Part shown: positions 26,600-35,109 of the stretch, in pieces | How the letters are laid out: each line of letters starts with the position of its first letter | Position numbering within the stretch: the stretch's first letter is position 1 | DNA from: Modestobacter italicus | GTDB taxonomy: Bacteria > Actinomycetota > Actinomycetes > Mycobacteriales > Geodermatophilaceae | DNA: 64,000 nt | Reading direction: 5' to 3' | NCBI RefSeq assembly: GCF_000306785.1 | Contig: NC_017955.1 | Location: forward strand, 930,001-994,000 | Notes under the pieces: generated by a model | What the model saw: only the letters and a program-made list of their open reading frames with translations | The model's database searches: none | Told to the model about the DNA's origin: nothing | Program-made: the position numbers and the translations under genes

Positions 26600-27253
26600 C
26601 TGAGCGAGAGCACGGCCCGCAGGGGCGCCGGCACTGCCGGCGCCCCTGCGGCGTCTCCTGAACCGGTCTCCGAGGGGCCGTTCCTCGTCGTCGGCCTGGG
26701 CAACCCCGGACCGGGCTACGCCGGCAACCGGCACAACGTCGGCGCGATGGTGCTGGCCGAGCTCGCCGCCCGCGCCGGCGCCAAGCTGTCCACCGGCAAG
26801 GGGCCCCGCGCCCGGGCGCTGTCGGCGGAGGGCAGGCTCGCCGGTCGCCGCGTCGTGCTGGCGCAGCCGCTCACCTACATGAACGAGTCGGGCGGCCCGG
26901 TGCGCGGGCTGCTGGACTACCACCACCTGCCGGCCACCGACCTGGTCGTGGTGCACGACGAGCTGGACCTCCCGTTCGAGACGGTCCGGCTCAAGCGCGG
27001 CGGGGGAGAGGGCGGGCACAACGGCCTGCGCTCGATCTCCCGCTCGACCGGGACCAAGGACTACCTGCGGGTGCGGGTCGGCATCGGCCGGCCCCCCGGC
27101 CGGCAGGACCCCGCCGACTTCGTGCTCAAGGACTTCTCCGCCACCGAGCGCAAGACCCTCGAGCTGCTGGTCGGCGAGGCCGCCGACGCCACCGAGCTGC
27201 TGCTCGAGCGGGGCCTGGAGACCGCCCAGAACCAGGTGCACCCCAGGAGCTGA
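26600..27253 (+). CDS. pth: Peptidyl-tRNA hydrolase
   Basis: About 217 residues; releases peptides from stalled peptidyl-tRNA. All core motifs are present: VVGLGNPGPGYAGNRHNVG with the catalytic His, LAQPLTYMNESGG, VVHDELDLPF and GGGEGGHNGLRSI. No ATG, GTG or TTG lies in frame between the upstream stop and the ATG at 26747, which is already past the catalytic His. The CTG at 26600 is therefore my best guess for the start. A 14-bp hairpin lies inside the first 17 codons. Either initiation is at CTG, or a base is wrong nearby. Confidence 0.85.
   Translation: MSESTARRGAGTAGAPAASPEPVSEGPFLVVGLGNPGPGYAGNRHNVGAMVLAELAARAGAKLSTGKGPRARALSAEGRLAGRRVVLAQPLTYMNESGGPVRGLLDYHHLPATDLVVVHDELDLPFETVRLKRGGGEGGHNGLRSISRSTGTKDYLRVRVGIGRPPGRQDPADFVLKDFSATERKTLELLVGEAADATELLLERGLETAQNQVHPRS
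26619..26649 (+). terminator. Hairpin between rplY and pth
   Basis: Perfect 14-bp stem GCAGGGGCGCCGGC/GCCGGCGCCCCTGC with a 3-base loop, 28 bases after the rplY stop. This is the usual place for the rplY terminator, yet it falls in the 5' end of the pth reading frame. Confidence 0.6.
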
Positions 27254-27257
27254 CCGG

Positions 27258-28172
27258 TCAGCCTCCCGCGGCCTCTGGGGTGTAGGCCCAGGCCTTGACG
27301 TAGTCGATCTGGACCCGGCCGGCGGTCGAGGCGTCCGGCTCCTCGGCCTCGGTCTGCATCGACCAGTACATCGGCACCGAGGGGATGGCCAGCGGGTCGG
27401 TCGTCGTCCTGCTCTGGCCGTCGAGGACGAAGGTCAGCGAGTCCGGGCGCCACTCGATGACCGCGGTGTGCCAGTTCTGCGGCGACCCGTCGAAGCGCTG
27501 CGCCCACTGGTTGACCGCCGGCGTCGGGCCGATCTGGTGGGAGAACCCCATGATCCAGTCGCCGGGGTCCAGTCCCGTCTCGGGGAAGTCGATCTCGCCG
27601 TCGGTCCAGTCGTTGTCGGCCGGCCAGAGCAGCCAGGAGAAGTGGTACCCCGGCACCACGTCGGCACGGAAGCGGACCTCGTAGCGCCCGTAGGTCTGCA
27701 CGTGCGGCACCGGCGTGATGGAGACGACGAGCGCCTCGCCGTCCTCGGTGTGCAGGTTCTCCGTCAGCACCCCGTCGGCGACCGTGACCACGCGGCTGCT
27801 GTCGTAGAGACCCGGCCCGGTCGTGTCGTTCCAGCCGTCGTAGTCGGCCCAGCCGGGGTAGCGGTCGGCGAACTCGCCGAGCGCGGCGGGGGTGTCGAAG
27901 CCCTGGTCGATCAGCGGCGTCCACTCGGCGCCCAGCGGAGCGGGGACCGGCGCCGGGGCTGGCGTCGCCGGTGCGGGCACCGGCGGTACGGGGCTGCTGG
28001 TCGCCGCGGGTGAGGCCGGCGACGGCGACGCCGCCTGGGTCCGCTGACCCGCCGTGGTCAGCGAGACCACGACCACCAGCACGGGCACCAGGGCCCAGGG
28101 GAGCCAGCGACGTGCACCGGCCGGTCTCGAACTGCCGGGGCCGTTCCCCCGGTGGTGTTCTCTTTCGCGCAC
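27258..28172 (-). CDS. Secreted/anchored GH16-family glycosyl hydrolase
   Basis: A 304-residue protein with a basic N-terminus, one signal-anchor helix (residues ~23-42), a Pro/Ala/Ser linker (~48-80) and a GH16 beta-jelly-roll (~82-300). The active-site line GEIDFPETG (ExDxxE type) carries nucleophile and acid/base Glu. YGRYEVRFRAD and the NWHTAVIEWRPDSLTFVLDG strand are family hallmarks. GH16 enzymes cut beta-1,3/1,4-glucans or galactans. It is the first gene of the EPS island, convergent with pth (4 bases apart). I infer trimming or release of the island's own polysaccharide. Confidence 0.87.
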   Translation of the reverse strand: MREREHHRGNGPGSSRPAGARRWLPWALVPVLVVVVSLTTAGQRTQAASPSPASPAATSSPVPPVPAPATPAPAPVPAPLGAEWTPLIDQGFDTPAALGEFADRYPGWADYDGWNDTTGPGLYDSSRVVTVADGVLTENLHTEDGEALVVSITPVPHVQTYGRYEVRFRADVVPGYHFSWLLWPADNDWTDGEIDFPETGLDPGDWIMGFSHQIGPTPAVNQWAQRFDGSPQNWHTAVIEWRPDSLTFVLDGQSRTTTDPLAIPSVPMYWSMQTEAEEPDASTAGRVQIDYVKAWAYTPEAAGG

Positions 28173-28516
28173 AGGTCCGCCCTCTCGTCCCCTGCATGCT
28201 CATCCGACGCCGGAGCGTGAGGAGCCGATCGGGGACCTGCTCACCCGGACGTGTGCCCGGTTCGTCCCCGATCGGGGGAAGGGCGGGCTGCGGGGACCCG
28301 ATCGGGGAGCCGGGACGCCGGTCGGATGACGCTCCGTGTCCGGTCGGGTGGTCCTTCCCTGGCAGCCTGCCCCTTCGGGTGACGACATGTTGTCCGAGCG
28401 GTGACCGGCTGTGATGGTCACTGTGCGTCGCCACAGGGAGCCGATGCCGCACCGATGCGGCCGGCTCCCGGCGACGTGATGACAGGAAGTCACCGACCAG
28501 GTCCTAGGGGGACACG
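28173..28516. promoter_or_regulatory. Divergent EPS control region
   Basis: A 344-base gap between the divergent GH16 and glycosylphosphotransferase genes. CCGATCGGGG-like words occur three times (about 28232, 28267 and 28299). CCCCTTCGGGTGA is at 28370-28382, one base different from a box at 44068. GTGACC/GGTCAC flank 28411-28420. AGGGGG lies before the TTG start at 28517. I see no clear -35/-10 pair. Confidence 0.4.
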
Positions 28517-30013
28517 TTGCTGCTGGAACGCGCTGAGGCCGTGTCGGTCGTCGATCCCGTCGCAGGTGCGCTGCGCAGCGCGGGGTCGATCGACCGGCTG
28601 CCCACCCCCACCACCCCGCGCGACCCCTGGGCCGCCCGGCACCGCCGCCGGCTGGTCGGCGCCGAGGTCGTCCTCGCGGCCGCCGCGGCGCTGGTGGTGC
28701 TGGTCGCCCACGACGGCGTGGTGCCGCCGGCCGGTGGCCTGTTCTGGGCCAGCGTCTCTCTCGTCCTCGCCTGGCCGCTGCTGCTCGCCGTGACCGGCGC
28801 CTACGAGGAGCGCACGTTCGGCATCGGCAGCGACGAGTTCCACCGGATCGGCCGCGCCGGCCTGCTGCTGCTGGCCGGGCTGGGCTTCCTCAGCTATGCC
28901 GCCGAGCTCGACCTCAGCCGCGGACTGGTCGTCGTCGGCGTCCCGGCGCTGGCCCTGGCCACCGTCGTCGAGCGGTACGGCGCCCGCCACCTCCTGCACC
29001 GCCAGCGGCTGCAGGGCCGGTGCGTCAAGCGGGTCGTGGTCGTCGGCCGGGGCGGCGCCGTCCTGGAGCTGGTCGACCGGCTCTCCCGCACCTCGCACGC
29101 CGGGCTGCAGGTCGTCGCCGCCTGCGTGACGCCCGACGACCGGGCCCGGGTCGCGCGGGTGGTCGGCCTGCCGGTCGCCGGCCTGGACGACGTGGTCGCC
29201 ACCGCCGCCCGGGTGCAGGCCGACACCATCGCGGTGACCTCGGCCAGCGAGACCGCCGCGCAGTACCTGCGGTCGCTGTCCTGGCAGCTCGAGGGCACCG
29301 GGCTGGAGCTCCTGGTCGCGCCCGGCCTCGTCGAGGTCGCCGGCCCGCGGCTGCACATCCGGCCCTTCGACGGGCTGCCGCTGCTGGCCGTCGAGCAGCC
29401 CCGGTTCGAGGGGTGGCGCCGGGTGGTCAAGACGGTGCTGGACCGCTCGGTCGCGCTCGGCGCGCTGCTCGTGCTGGCCCCGCTGTTCGGCGCCCTCGCG
29501 CTGGCCGTGCGGCTGACCAGCCCCGGCGGCGTCTTCTACCGGCAGGAGCGGATCGGCCTGAACGGCGAGCCGTTCACGATGCTCAAGTTCCGCAGCATGG
29601 TGTCCGGTGCCGACCAGCAGGTGGCCGGGCTCTCCGACGGCAACGACGCCGACGGCCTGCTGTTCAAGATGCGCTCCGACCCGCGGGTGACCCCGGTCGG
29701 CCGCTGGCTGCGCCGGCTCTCCCTGGACGAGCTGCCGCAGCTGGTCAACGTGCTCACCGGCACGATGTCGCTGGTGGGCCCGCGCCCCCCGCTGCCGCAG
29801 GAGGTGGCCCGCTACGACAGCTCGGTGAGCCGTCGGCTGCTGGTCAAGCCGGGCCTGACCGGGCTGTGGCAGATCTCCGGGCGCAGCGACCTCCCGTGGG
29901 AGGAGGCCGTCCGGCTGGACCTGCGGTACGTGGAGAACTGGTCGCTCGCCCTGGACCTGCAGATCCTCTGGAAGACCGCCCGGGCCGTGGCCACCGCCTC
30001 CGGGGCCTACTGA
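28517..30013 (+). CDS. Exopolysaccharide polyprenyl glycosylphosphotransferase
   Basis: A 498-residue initiating enzyme of EPS synthesis, transferring a sugar-1-phosphate from UDP-sugar to undecaprenyl phosphate. About four N-terminal membrane helices (residues 50-160) are followed by a CoA-binding-like Rossmann region (~165-290), one more helix (~312-332) and the C-terminal bacterial sugar-transferase domain with KFRSMVSGADQQ and DELPQLVNVLTGTMSLVGPRP. KPGLTGLWQISGRS closes the motif set. The start is TTG 28517 with AGGGGG upstream. It opens the plus-strand EPS genes. The sugar cannot be predicted. Confidence 0.92.
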   Translation: MLLERAEAVSVVDPVAGALRSAGSIDRLPTPTTPRDPWAARHRRRLVGAEVVLAAAAALVVLVAHDGVVPPAGGLFWASVSLVLAWPLLLAVTGAYEERTFGIGSDEFHRIGRAGLLLLAGLGFLSYAAELDLSRGLVVVGVPALALATVVERYGARHLLHRQRLQGRCVKRVVVVGRGGAVLELVDRLSRTSHAGLQVVAACVTPDDRARVARVVGLPVAGLDDVVATAARVQADTIAVTSASETAAQYLRSLSWQLEGTGLELLVAPGLVEVAGPRLHIRPFDGLPLLAVEQPRFEGWRRVVKTVLDRSVALGALLVLAPLFGALALAVRLTSPGGVFYRQERIGLNGEPFTMLKFRSMVSGADQQVAGLSDGNDADGLLFKMRSDPRVTPVGRWLRRLSLDELPQLVNVLTGTMSLVGPRPPLPQEVARYDSSVSRRLLVKPGLTGLWQISGRSDLPWEEAVRLDLRYVENWSLALDLQILWKTARAVATASGAY

Positions 30014-30031
30014 CCCGAGTACTCCCTCTGA

Positions 30032-30068
30032 GTGACGGCGTCAACCACTTCGGTGATGACGCCGTCAC
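30032..30068 (+). terminator. Hairpin of two TGACGSCGTCA palindromes
   Basis: GTGACGGCGTCA (30032-30043) pairs perfectly with TGACGCCGTCAC (30057-30068); inner ACC/GGT extend the stem. It lies 18 bases past the glycosylphosphotransferase stop and fits a terminator. Each arm is also a self-palindrome like the one at 35009, so a protein-binding role is possible. Confidence 0.55.
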
Positions 30069-30193
30069 GCAGAGCCGATGGTCTCCCCAGCACACCCGTG
30101 GCCTGGCCTCGGCGTGCCGGCCCCGCGTCCCGCGCGGCCGGCAGGCCGACCGGACGCCGGGACGGACGCACGGGGAGAAACGGAGCGGCAGAC

Positions 30194-31489
30194 ATGCCAC
30201 GGAACACGTCGGGGAAGCTGCGCATCGCGCTGGTCGGTACGCGTGGGGTCCCGGCGCGGTACGGCGGCTTCGAGACCGCGGTCGAGGAGGTCGGCCACCG
30301 GCTGGCCGACGCCGGCCACGAGGTCGTCGTCTACTGCCGCACCGCCGCGGACGAGCCCCGCCCGGAGACGCACCTGGGCATGCAGCTGGTCCACCTGCCC
30401 GCCATGCGCCGCCGGTCGCTGGAGACGCTGAGCCACACCGGTCTGTCGGTGGCCCACCTGCTGGCCCACCGGGTCGACGCGGCGATCGTCTTCAACGCGG
30501 CGAACGCACCGTGGCTGCCGCTGCTGCGCGCCGCCCGCATCCCGGTCGCCACCCACGTCGACGGCCTGGAGTGGAAGCGCGCCAAGTGGGGCGGCACCGG
30601 CAAGCGCTACTACCGCGTGGTCGAGGCGCTGTCGGTCCGCTGGTCCGACGCGCTCATCGCCGACGCCCAGGGCATCGCCGACTACTACCGCGACGAGTTC
30701 GCCGCCTCCACCGAGCAGATCGCCTACGGCGCCCCCAAGATCGCCGGCGGCAGGTCGGAGAAGCTGGCCGACGTCGGGCTCACCCCGCGCGGGTTCCACC
30801 TGGTGGTCGCGCGCTTCGAGCCGGAGAACCACGTGCACGTCATCGTCGACGGCTACCGCCGCAGCGGGGCCACGCTGCCCCTGGTCGTGGTCGGCTCGGC
30901 GCCCTACGCCGACGAGTACACCCGGCAGGTGCACGAGCTGTCCGACGACCGGGTCCGCTTCCTCGGTGGCGTCTGGGACCAGGAGCTGCTCGACCAGCTC
31001 TACGCCAACTGCGCGACCTACCTGCACGGCCACTCGGTGGGCGGCACCAACCCCTCGCTGCTGCGCGCCATCGGCGCGGGTGCGGCGACCATCGCCTTCG
31101 ACGTGGCGTTCAACCGCGAGGTCCTGCAGATCAGCGGCCGGTACTTCAGCACCCCCGACGACGTCGCCGTCGAGGTGACGGCGGCCGAGGCAGACCCGGC
31201 GGCGGTCCGCCGGGACGGCAACAGCGCCCGGGTGATGGCCGCCCGGTACGACTGGGACGACGTCGCCGCCCGGTACGAGGCGCTCTGCGCCCGGCTGGCG
31301 GCCCGCGACTTCCCGCGCTCCCGCCCCAGCGGCCGCCGCCGGGAGCAGCCGGCCACGCCGGCCGCGCCGGTCGCCGTGCTGCCCCCGGCTCCCCGCCGCC
31401 CGCTGGACGAGCCCGTGCCCCTGCGGGTGGCGGTCGGAGCCGAGGTCCTCCCGGTCGAGGCGCCGACGGCCCGGGCGGCCCAGGCGTGA
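30194..31489 (+). CDS. GT4 glycosyltransferase with DUF1972 N-terminus
   Basis: A 431-residue GT-B glycosyltransferase. The N-terminal domain begins IALVGTRGVPARYGGFETAVEE, the DUF1972 signature seen in rhamnosyl- and mannosyltransferases of EPS clusters. HVDGLEWKRAKWGG follows. The C-terminal GT1-type domain has LVVARFEPENH and HGHSVGGTNPSLLRAIGAG in place of the usual EPEGFGLPxLEA motif. The last ~75 residues are a Pro/Arg-rich tail of low complexity. ATG 30194 is used, with GGAGCGG upstream. The stop overlaps the next start (GTGA). Acceptor and donor unknown. Confidence 0.9.
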   Translation: MPRNTSGKLRIALVGTRGVPARYGGFETAVEEVGHRLADAGHEVVVYCRTAADEPRPETHLGMQLVHLPAMRRRSLETLSHTGLSVAHLLAHRVDAAIVFNAANAPWLPLLRAARIPVATHVDGLEWKRAKWGGTGKRYYRVVEALSVRWSDALIADAQGIADYYRDEFAASTEQIAYGAPKIAGGRSEKLADVGLTPRGFHLVVARFEPENHVHVIVDGYRRSGATLPLVVVGSAPYADEYTRQVHELSDDRVRFLGGVWDQELLDQLYANCATYLHGHSVGGTNPSLLRAIGAGAATIAFDVAFNREVLQISGRYFSTPDDVAVEVTAAEADPAAVRRDGNSARVMAARYDWDDVAARYEALCARLAARDFPRSRPSGRRREQPATPAAPVAVLPPAPRRPLDEPVPLRVAVGAEVLPVEAPTARAAQA

Positions 31490-32256
31490 GCGCGGTGCTG
31501 GACACCCCGGCCCCGCCCGGGCCGGGCCCGGCGGAGACCTTCGGGCAGACCCTGGCCCGGCTCGGCGGCGCGCAGAAGGGCGCCCTCGGCGCGCCCGCCT
31601 ACTCCCGGTTCGTCAACCGGAGGATGGGCCGGTTCCTGGCCGCCGCGGCGTACCACGCCGGCCTCACCCCCAACGCGGTCACCGGCATCAGCGCCGCGTT
31701 CTCCGCCACCGGCATCGCGCTGCTCGCCCTCGTCGCGCCGTCCTGGCCGCTGGGGGTGGCGGTCGCCGCCTGCCTGGTCGTCGGCTACGCGCTGGACTCG
31801 GCGGACGGTCAGCTGGCCCGGCTCCGCGGCGGCGGCTCCCCGGCCGGCGAGTGGCTGGACCACATGGTCGACGCGGCGAAGGCCTCGAGCCTGCACCTGG
31901 CCGTCGCCATCGGCCTCTACCGCTTCGGCGACCTCGACGCCCGGGCCTGGCTGCTGGTGCCGCTGGCCTACTGCGTGGTCGACGGCGTCCTCTACTTCGG
32001 GACCATGCTCAACGACGCGCTCCGCGCCCAGCACGGGGTGCCGATCAGGTCCCAGCAGCGGGGGGAGCGGGCCGGCGTCCTCCGGTCGCTGCTCGTGCTG
32101 CCCACCGACTACGGGCTGCTGTGCTGCGTCTTCGTGCTCCTCGGTGCACCGGCGCTGTTCCTGTCCGTCTACACCCTCCTCCTCGTCGCGATGACGGCCT
32201 TCCTGGCCCTCGCGTCGGTCAAGTGGTTCCGCGAGATGGGCAGGTTGCCGCGATGA
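31486..32256 (+). CDS. CDP-alcohol phosphatidyltransferase family enzyme
   Basis: A 256-residue membrane enzyme with about six helices. The full catalytic motif D-x2-DG-x2-AR-x8-G-x3-D-x3-D is present as DSADGQLARL ... GEWLDHMVD (near residues 105-130). It moves a phospho-alcohol from a CDP-alcohol to another alcohol. Most relatives make phospholipids, but here it overlaps EPS glycosyltransferase genes on both sides (four-base overlaps). A TagD-like cytidylyltransferase gene lies 13 kb away in the same island. I infer decoration of a glycan or a dedicated lipid anchor. Confidence 0.88.
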   Translation: MSAVLDTPAPPGPGPAETFGQTLARLGGAQKGALGAPAYSRFVNRRMGRFLAAAAYHAGLTPNAVTGISAAFSATGIALLALVAPSWPLGVAVAACLVVGYALDSADGQLARLRGGGSPAGEWLDHMVDAAKASSLHLAVAIGLYRFGDLDARAWLLVPLAYCVVDGVLYFGTMLNDALRAQHGVPIRSQQRGERAGVLRSLLVLPTDYGLLCCVFVLLGAPALFLSVYTLLLVAMTAFLALASVKWFREMGRLPR

Positions 32257-32909
32257 ACGTCCCCTCCGACACCCCGACGACCCGGTCGTCCAAGCGCCGG
32301 CCGGCGGTCGCCGCCGTGCTGGCGGTCGTGGCCGCTGCGCTCGTCGTCCTGGCGCTGACCACCGGCGGCTCCGGCAGCGACCCGGCGGCCGCGTCCCCCG
32401 GGACGGCGACGTCCGCGGCCCCGACCGCCGCGCCGACGACGGTGGTGCTCGCCCCCGCCGCGGACACCCCCGCGCCGACCGGCCCGACCACCGACGCCGA
32501 CGAACCGCCGGCCAACCTCGCCCCGGTGCCGCTCGACCAGCCCGCCGCGGTGGGCGACGGCGTCACCGCCCGGGTGGTCTCGCTGGACGCCGTCGACGCC
32601 ACGGGCGTGGGCCCGGGCAACGTGACCGGCCCCGCGCTGCGGGTCACCGTCGCGCTGACCAACGGCAAGGCCGACGCGCTGCCCCTCGGCGGCGTCGCGG
32701 TCGACCTGGCCTCCGGGCCCGAGCTGGTGCCCGCCTCGCCGGTCAACGACCCCGCCGCGGCCCCGTTCAGCGGCACGGTCGCCGCGGGCGGGACGGCGCA
32801 GGGCGTCTACGTCTTCAGCATCGCCGCGGCCGACCGCGCCGACGTCACGCTGTCGGTCGGGTACGAGGCGGGGGCCCCGGTCCTCGTCTTCACCGGCGCC
32901 GCGTCGTGA
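32253..32909 (+). CDS. Secreted/anchored protein with a DUF4352-like beta domain
   Basis: A 218-residue protein: N-terminal helix (residues ~18-36), an Ala/Pro/Thr-rich linker (~38-95), then a ~115-residue beta-sandwich-like domain. The phrase ALRVTVALTNGKADALPLGGVAVDL resembles the telokin-like DUF4352 pattern (RVTVxLTN ... LPLxxxxVxL). Function unknown; such domains are often extracytoplasmic binding modules. It overlaps both neighbours by four bases and is thus part of the tight EPS operon, perhaps as an accessory factor. Confidence 0.7.
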   Translation: MNVPSDTPTTRSSKRRPAVAAVLAVVAAALVVLALTTGGSGSDPAAASPGTATSAAPTAAPTTVVLAPAADTPAPTGPTTDADEPPANLAPVPLDQPAAVGDGVTARVVSLDAVDATGVGPGNVTGPALRVTVALTNGKADALPLGGVAVDLASGPELVPASPVNDPAAAPFSGTVAAGGTAQGVYVFSIAAADRADVTLSVGYEAGAPVLVFTGAAS

Positions 32910-34129
32910 CCGGGCCGGGAGCGCGCCCGCGCGTCCTGGTGGTGCACCCGGGCGCCGAGCTCTACGGCGCCGACCGGGTGCTCGCCGAGTCCGCGTCGGC
33001 GCTGGCCACCCGGTTCGACGTCACCGTCGCGCTGCCCGGTCCCGGGCCGCTGGTCGCCGAGCTGGAGGCCCGCGGGCTGCGGGTCGTGCTGTGCCGGATG
33101 CCGGTGCTGCGCAACTCCGCGCTCCGCCCGCGGGGCGCCCTGCGGCTGCTGGCCGACACGGTGCTCGGCGCGCTGCCGGCGCTGCGCCTGCTGCGCTCCG
33201 CCGGGGAGGCCGGGGTCTACGTCAACACCCTCACGCTGCCCTCCTGGCCGCTGCTGGCCCGGCTCGCCGGACGCCGCTCGGTCTGCCACGTGCACGAGGC
33301 CGAGCAGTCCGCGCCGCGGCTGCTGCGGATCGGCATGGCGGTCTGCCCGGCGCTGGCCGACCGGGTGGTCGCCAACAGCCGGTTCTGCCTCGACGTGCTC
33401 GCCGGGACCGCGCCGTGGCTGCGCCGCCGCGCGACCGTCGTCTACAACGCCGTCGCCGCGCCCGCCGAGGTCGTGCCGGCCCGCGCGGAGCTGGCCGGGC
33501 CGGTGCGGCTGCTGTTCGTCGGCCGGCTGTCCCCGCGCAAGGGTCCGCAGGTCGCCGTGGCGACGCTGCAGGAGCTCCTCGCCCGGGGCGTCGACGCCCG
33601 GCTGCAGCTGCTCGGCTCGGTCTTCGAGGGCTACGAGTGGTTCGAGACCGAGCTGCGCGGCACCGTGGCCGCGGCCGGGCTCACCGACCGGGTCGAGCTC
33701 CTCGGCTTCCGGTCCGACGTCTGGCCGGTGCTCGCCGGCAGCGACGTCGTGCTCGTGCCCTCGGTGATGGAGGAGTCCTTCGGGCTCACCGCCGTCGAGG
33801 CCGTGCTCGCCGCCCGGCCGCTCGTGGTCAGCGACGGCAGCGGCCTCCGGGAGGCCGCCGCCGGGTACGCCAGCGCCCAGTCCGTCGCCCCGGGTGATCC
33901 CGTGCGGTGGGCGGACGCCGTCGAGCGCGTCGTCGGGGACTGGGACACCGTGCGGGCGGCCGCCGTCGTCGACGCCGCCGAGGCGCGCCGCCGGCACGCC
34001 CCGCAGCGCTACACCGAGCAGCTGGTGGCCGTCGTGGACGCGCTCACCGGGAGCGGCCCGGCCGCTGCCGTCCCGGCACCCCGCCGTCCGGTCGAGGCCG
34101 CGGCCGCGGTGTCCGGAGCAGCCCGGTGA
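32906..34129 (+). CDS. GT4-family glycosyltransferase
   Basis: A 407-residue GT-B transferase. VVHPGAELYGADRVLAESA is the N-terminal acceptor-domain motif. LLFVGRLSPRKGPQVAV opens the donor domain, and VLVPSVMEESFGLTAVEAVLA is the classical E-x7-E motif (near residue 290). The last ~30 residues are an Ala/Pro tail. The start is GTG 32906, overlapping the upstream stop. It probably adds a second sugar of the EPS repeat unit; specificity is unknown. Confidence 0.92.
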   Translation: MTGPGARPRVLVVHPGAELYGADRVLAESASALATRFDVTVALPGPGPLVAELEARGLRVVLCRMPVLRNSALRPRGALRLLADTVLGALPALRLLRSAGEAGVYVNTLTLPSWPLLARLAGRRSVCHVHEAEQSAPRLLRIGMAVCPALADRVVANSRFCLDVLAGTAPWLRRRATVVYNAVAAPAEVVPARAELAGPVRLLFVGRLSPRKGPQVAVATLQELLARGVDARLQLLGSVFEGYEWFETELRGTVAAAGLTDRVELLGFRSDVWPVLAGSDVVLVPSVMEESFGLTAVEAVLAARPLVVSDGSGLREAAAGYASAQSVAPGDPVRWADAVERVVGDWDTVRAAAVVDAAEARRRHAPQRYTEQLVAVVDALTGSGPAAAVPAPRRPVEAAAAVSGAAR

Positions 34130-34860
34130 GCACGCCCACCACCGCCGCCCGGACGCCGCTCCGGGTCCGGCCGGTGCTGATGTACCACTCGATCAGCGCG
34201 TCCACCGCCCCCGACCCGCACCGGCTGCGGGTGCACCCGGACCGGCTGGACCGGCACCTGCGCCGGCTGCGCAGGCTCGGCCTGCGCGGCGTCGGCCTCA
34301 CCGAGCTGCTCCGCGCGCAGGAGCGGGGGGAGGCCGGCCGGCTGGTCGCCCTCACCTTCGACGACGGCTACACCGACTTCCTCGAGCACGCCGCACCGCT
34401 GCTCCAGCGGCACGGCATGACCGCCACCCTCTACGTCGTCGCCGGCCGGATGGACGGGGCCAACGACTGGGACTCCGGCCCGCGGCTGCCGATCATGGGC
34501 GCGGACCAGGTGCGGGCGGTCGCCGCGGCCGGGCACGAGGTGGGCAGCCACACGATGACCCACGCCCGGCTCGCCGGCGCGGACCCGGCCACGCTGACCG
34601 CTGAGGTCACGGGCAGCCGGCGGGTCCTGCAGGACGTGCTGCAGGCCGAGGTGGCCGGCTTCTGCTACCCCTACGGCGCCTACGACACCGCTGCCGCCGA
34701 CGCGGTCGCGGCCGCCGGGTACGACAACGGCTGCGTCATCGGCGACTACTCCCCGGGCGACCGGTTCACCGTGCCCCGGTGCTACGTCAGCCCGCAGGAC
34801 ACCGCCGCGCACCTGGTCGCCCGGATGGCCCGCCACCAGCTCCTCCAGCGCGGCCGCTGA
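34126..34860 (+). CDS. Polysaccharide deacetylase (NodB/CE4 family)
   Basis: A 244-residue CE4 enzyme. Catalytic motif 1 is LTFDDGYTDF (Asp pair), motif 2 is EVGSHTMTH (the two metal-binding His), and motif 3 is FCYPYGAYD. There is no signal peptide or membrane helix, so it either acts on lipid-linked precursors in the cytoplasm or leaves by another route. The GTG at 34126 overlaps the glycosyltransferase stop. Removing N-acetyl groups would give the EPS positive charge. Confidence 0.9.
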   Translation: MSTPTTAARTPLRVRPVLMYHSISASTAPDPHRLRVHPDRLDRHLRRLRRLGLRGVGLTELLRAQERGEAGRLVALTFDDGYTDFLEHAAPLLQRHGMTATLYVVAGRMDGANDWDSGPRLPIMGADQVRAVAAAGHEVGSHTMTHARLAGADPATLTAEVTGSRRVLQDVLQAEVAGFCYPYGAYDTAAADAVAAAGYDNGCVIGDYSPGDRFTVPRCYVSPQDTAAHLVARMARHQLLQRGR

Positions 34861-34873
34861 CCTGCCCGCCCCG

Positions 34874-34903
34874 GGCCCGCTCACCCCTCGGGGGGAGCGG
34901 GCC
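34874..34903 (+). terminator. Terminator of the first EPS operon
   Basis: Stem GGCCCGCTC..CCC/GGG..GAGCGGGCC with a CTCG-type loop, 13 bases after the deacetylase stop. One bulged position. Confidence 0.7.
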
Positions 34904-35002
34904 TGGCGCATGTCCGGGAGCTGCGGCACGGCGGCCCGCAGGGGTGACGTTCGGTTACTCCGACCGGGTGACGGTCCGCGCTGACCTGCGGTTTCGTACC
35001 GT

Positions 35003-35052
35003 ATCGGGTGACGCCGTCACTCTGGTCGGGCGTTGATTGTCACGCTTAGTGT
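35003..35052 (+). promoter_or_regulatory. Candidate operator and promoter of the 1505-aa gene
   Basis: ATCGGGTGAC at 35003-35012 runs into the palindrome GTGACGCCGTCAC (35008-35020). TAGTGT at 35047-35052, in the context CGCTTAGTGT, is a -10 candidate 58 bases before the ATG. The same CGCTTAGYGT context recurs before the cytidylyltransferase gene (44117-44126). Confidence 0.4.
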
Positions 35053-35109
35053 TCATCGACTGCGCTGGCCCCGACCGGGTGCCAGGGGGGACGACGAACG
35101 GACACGAGC

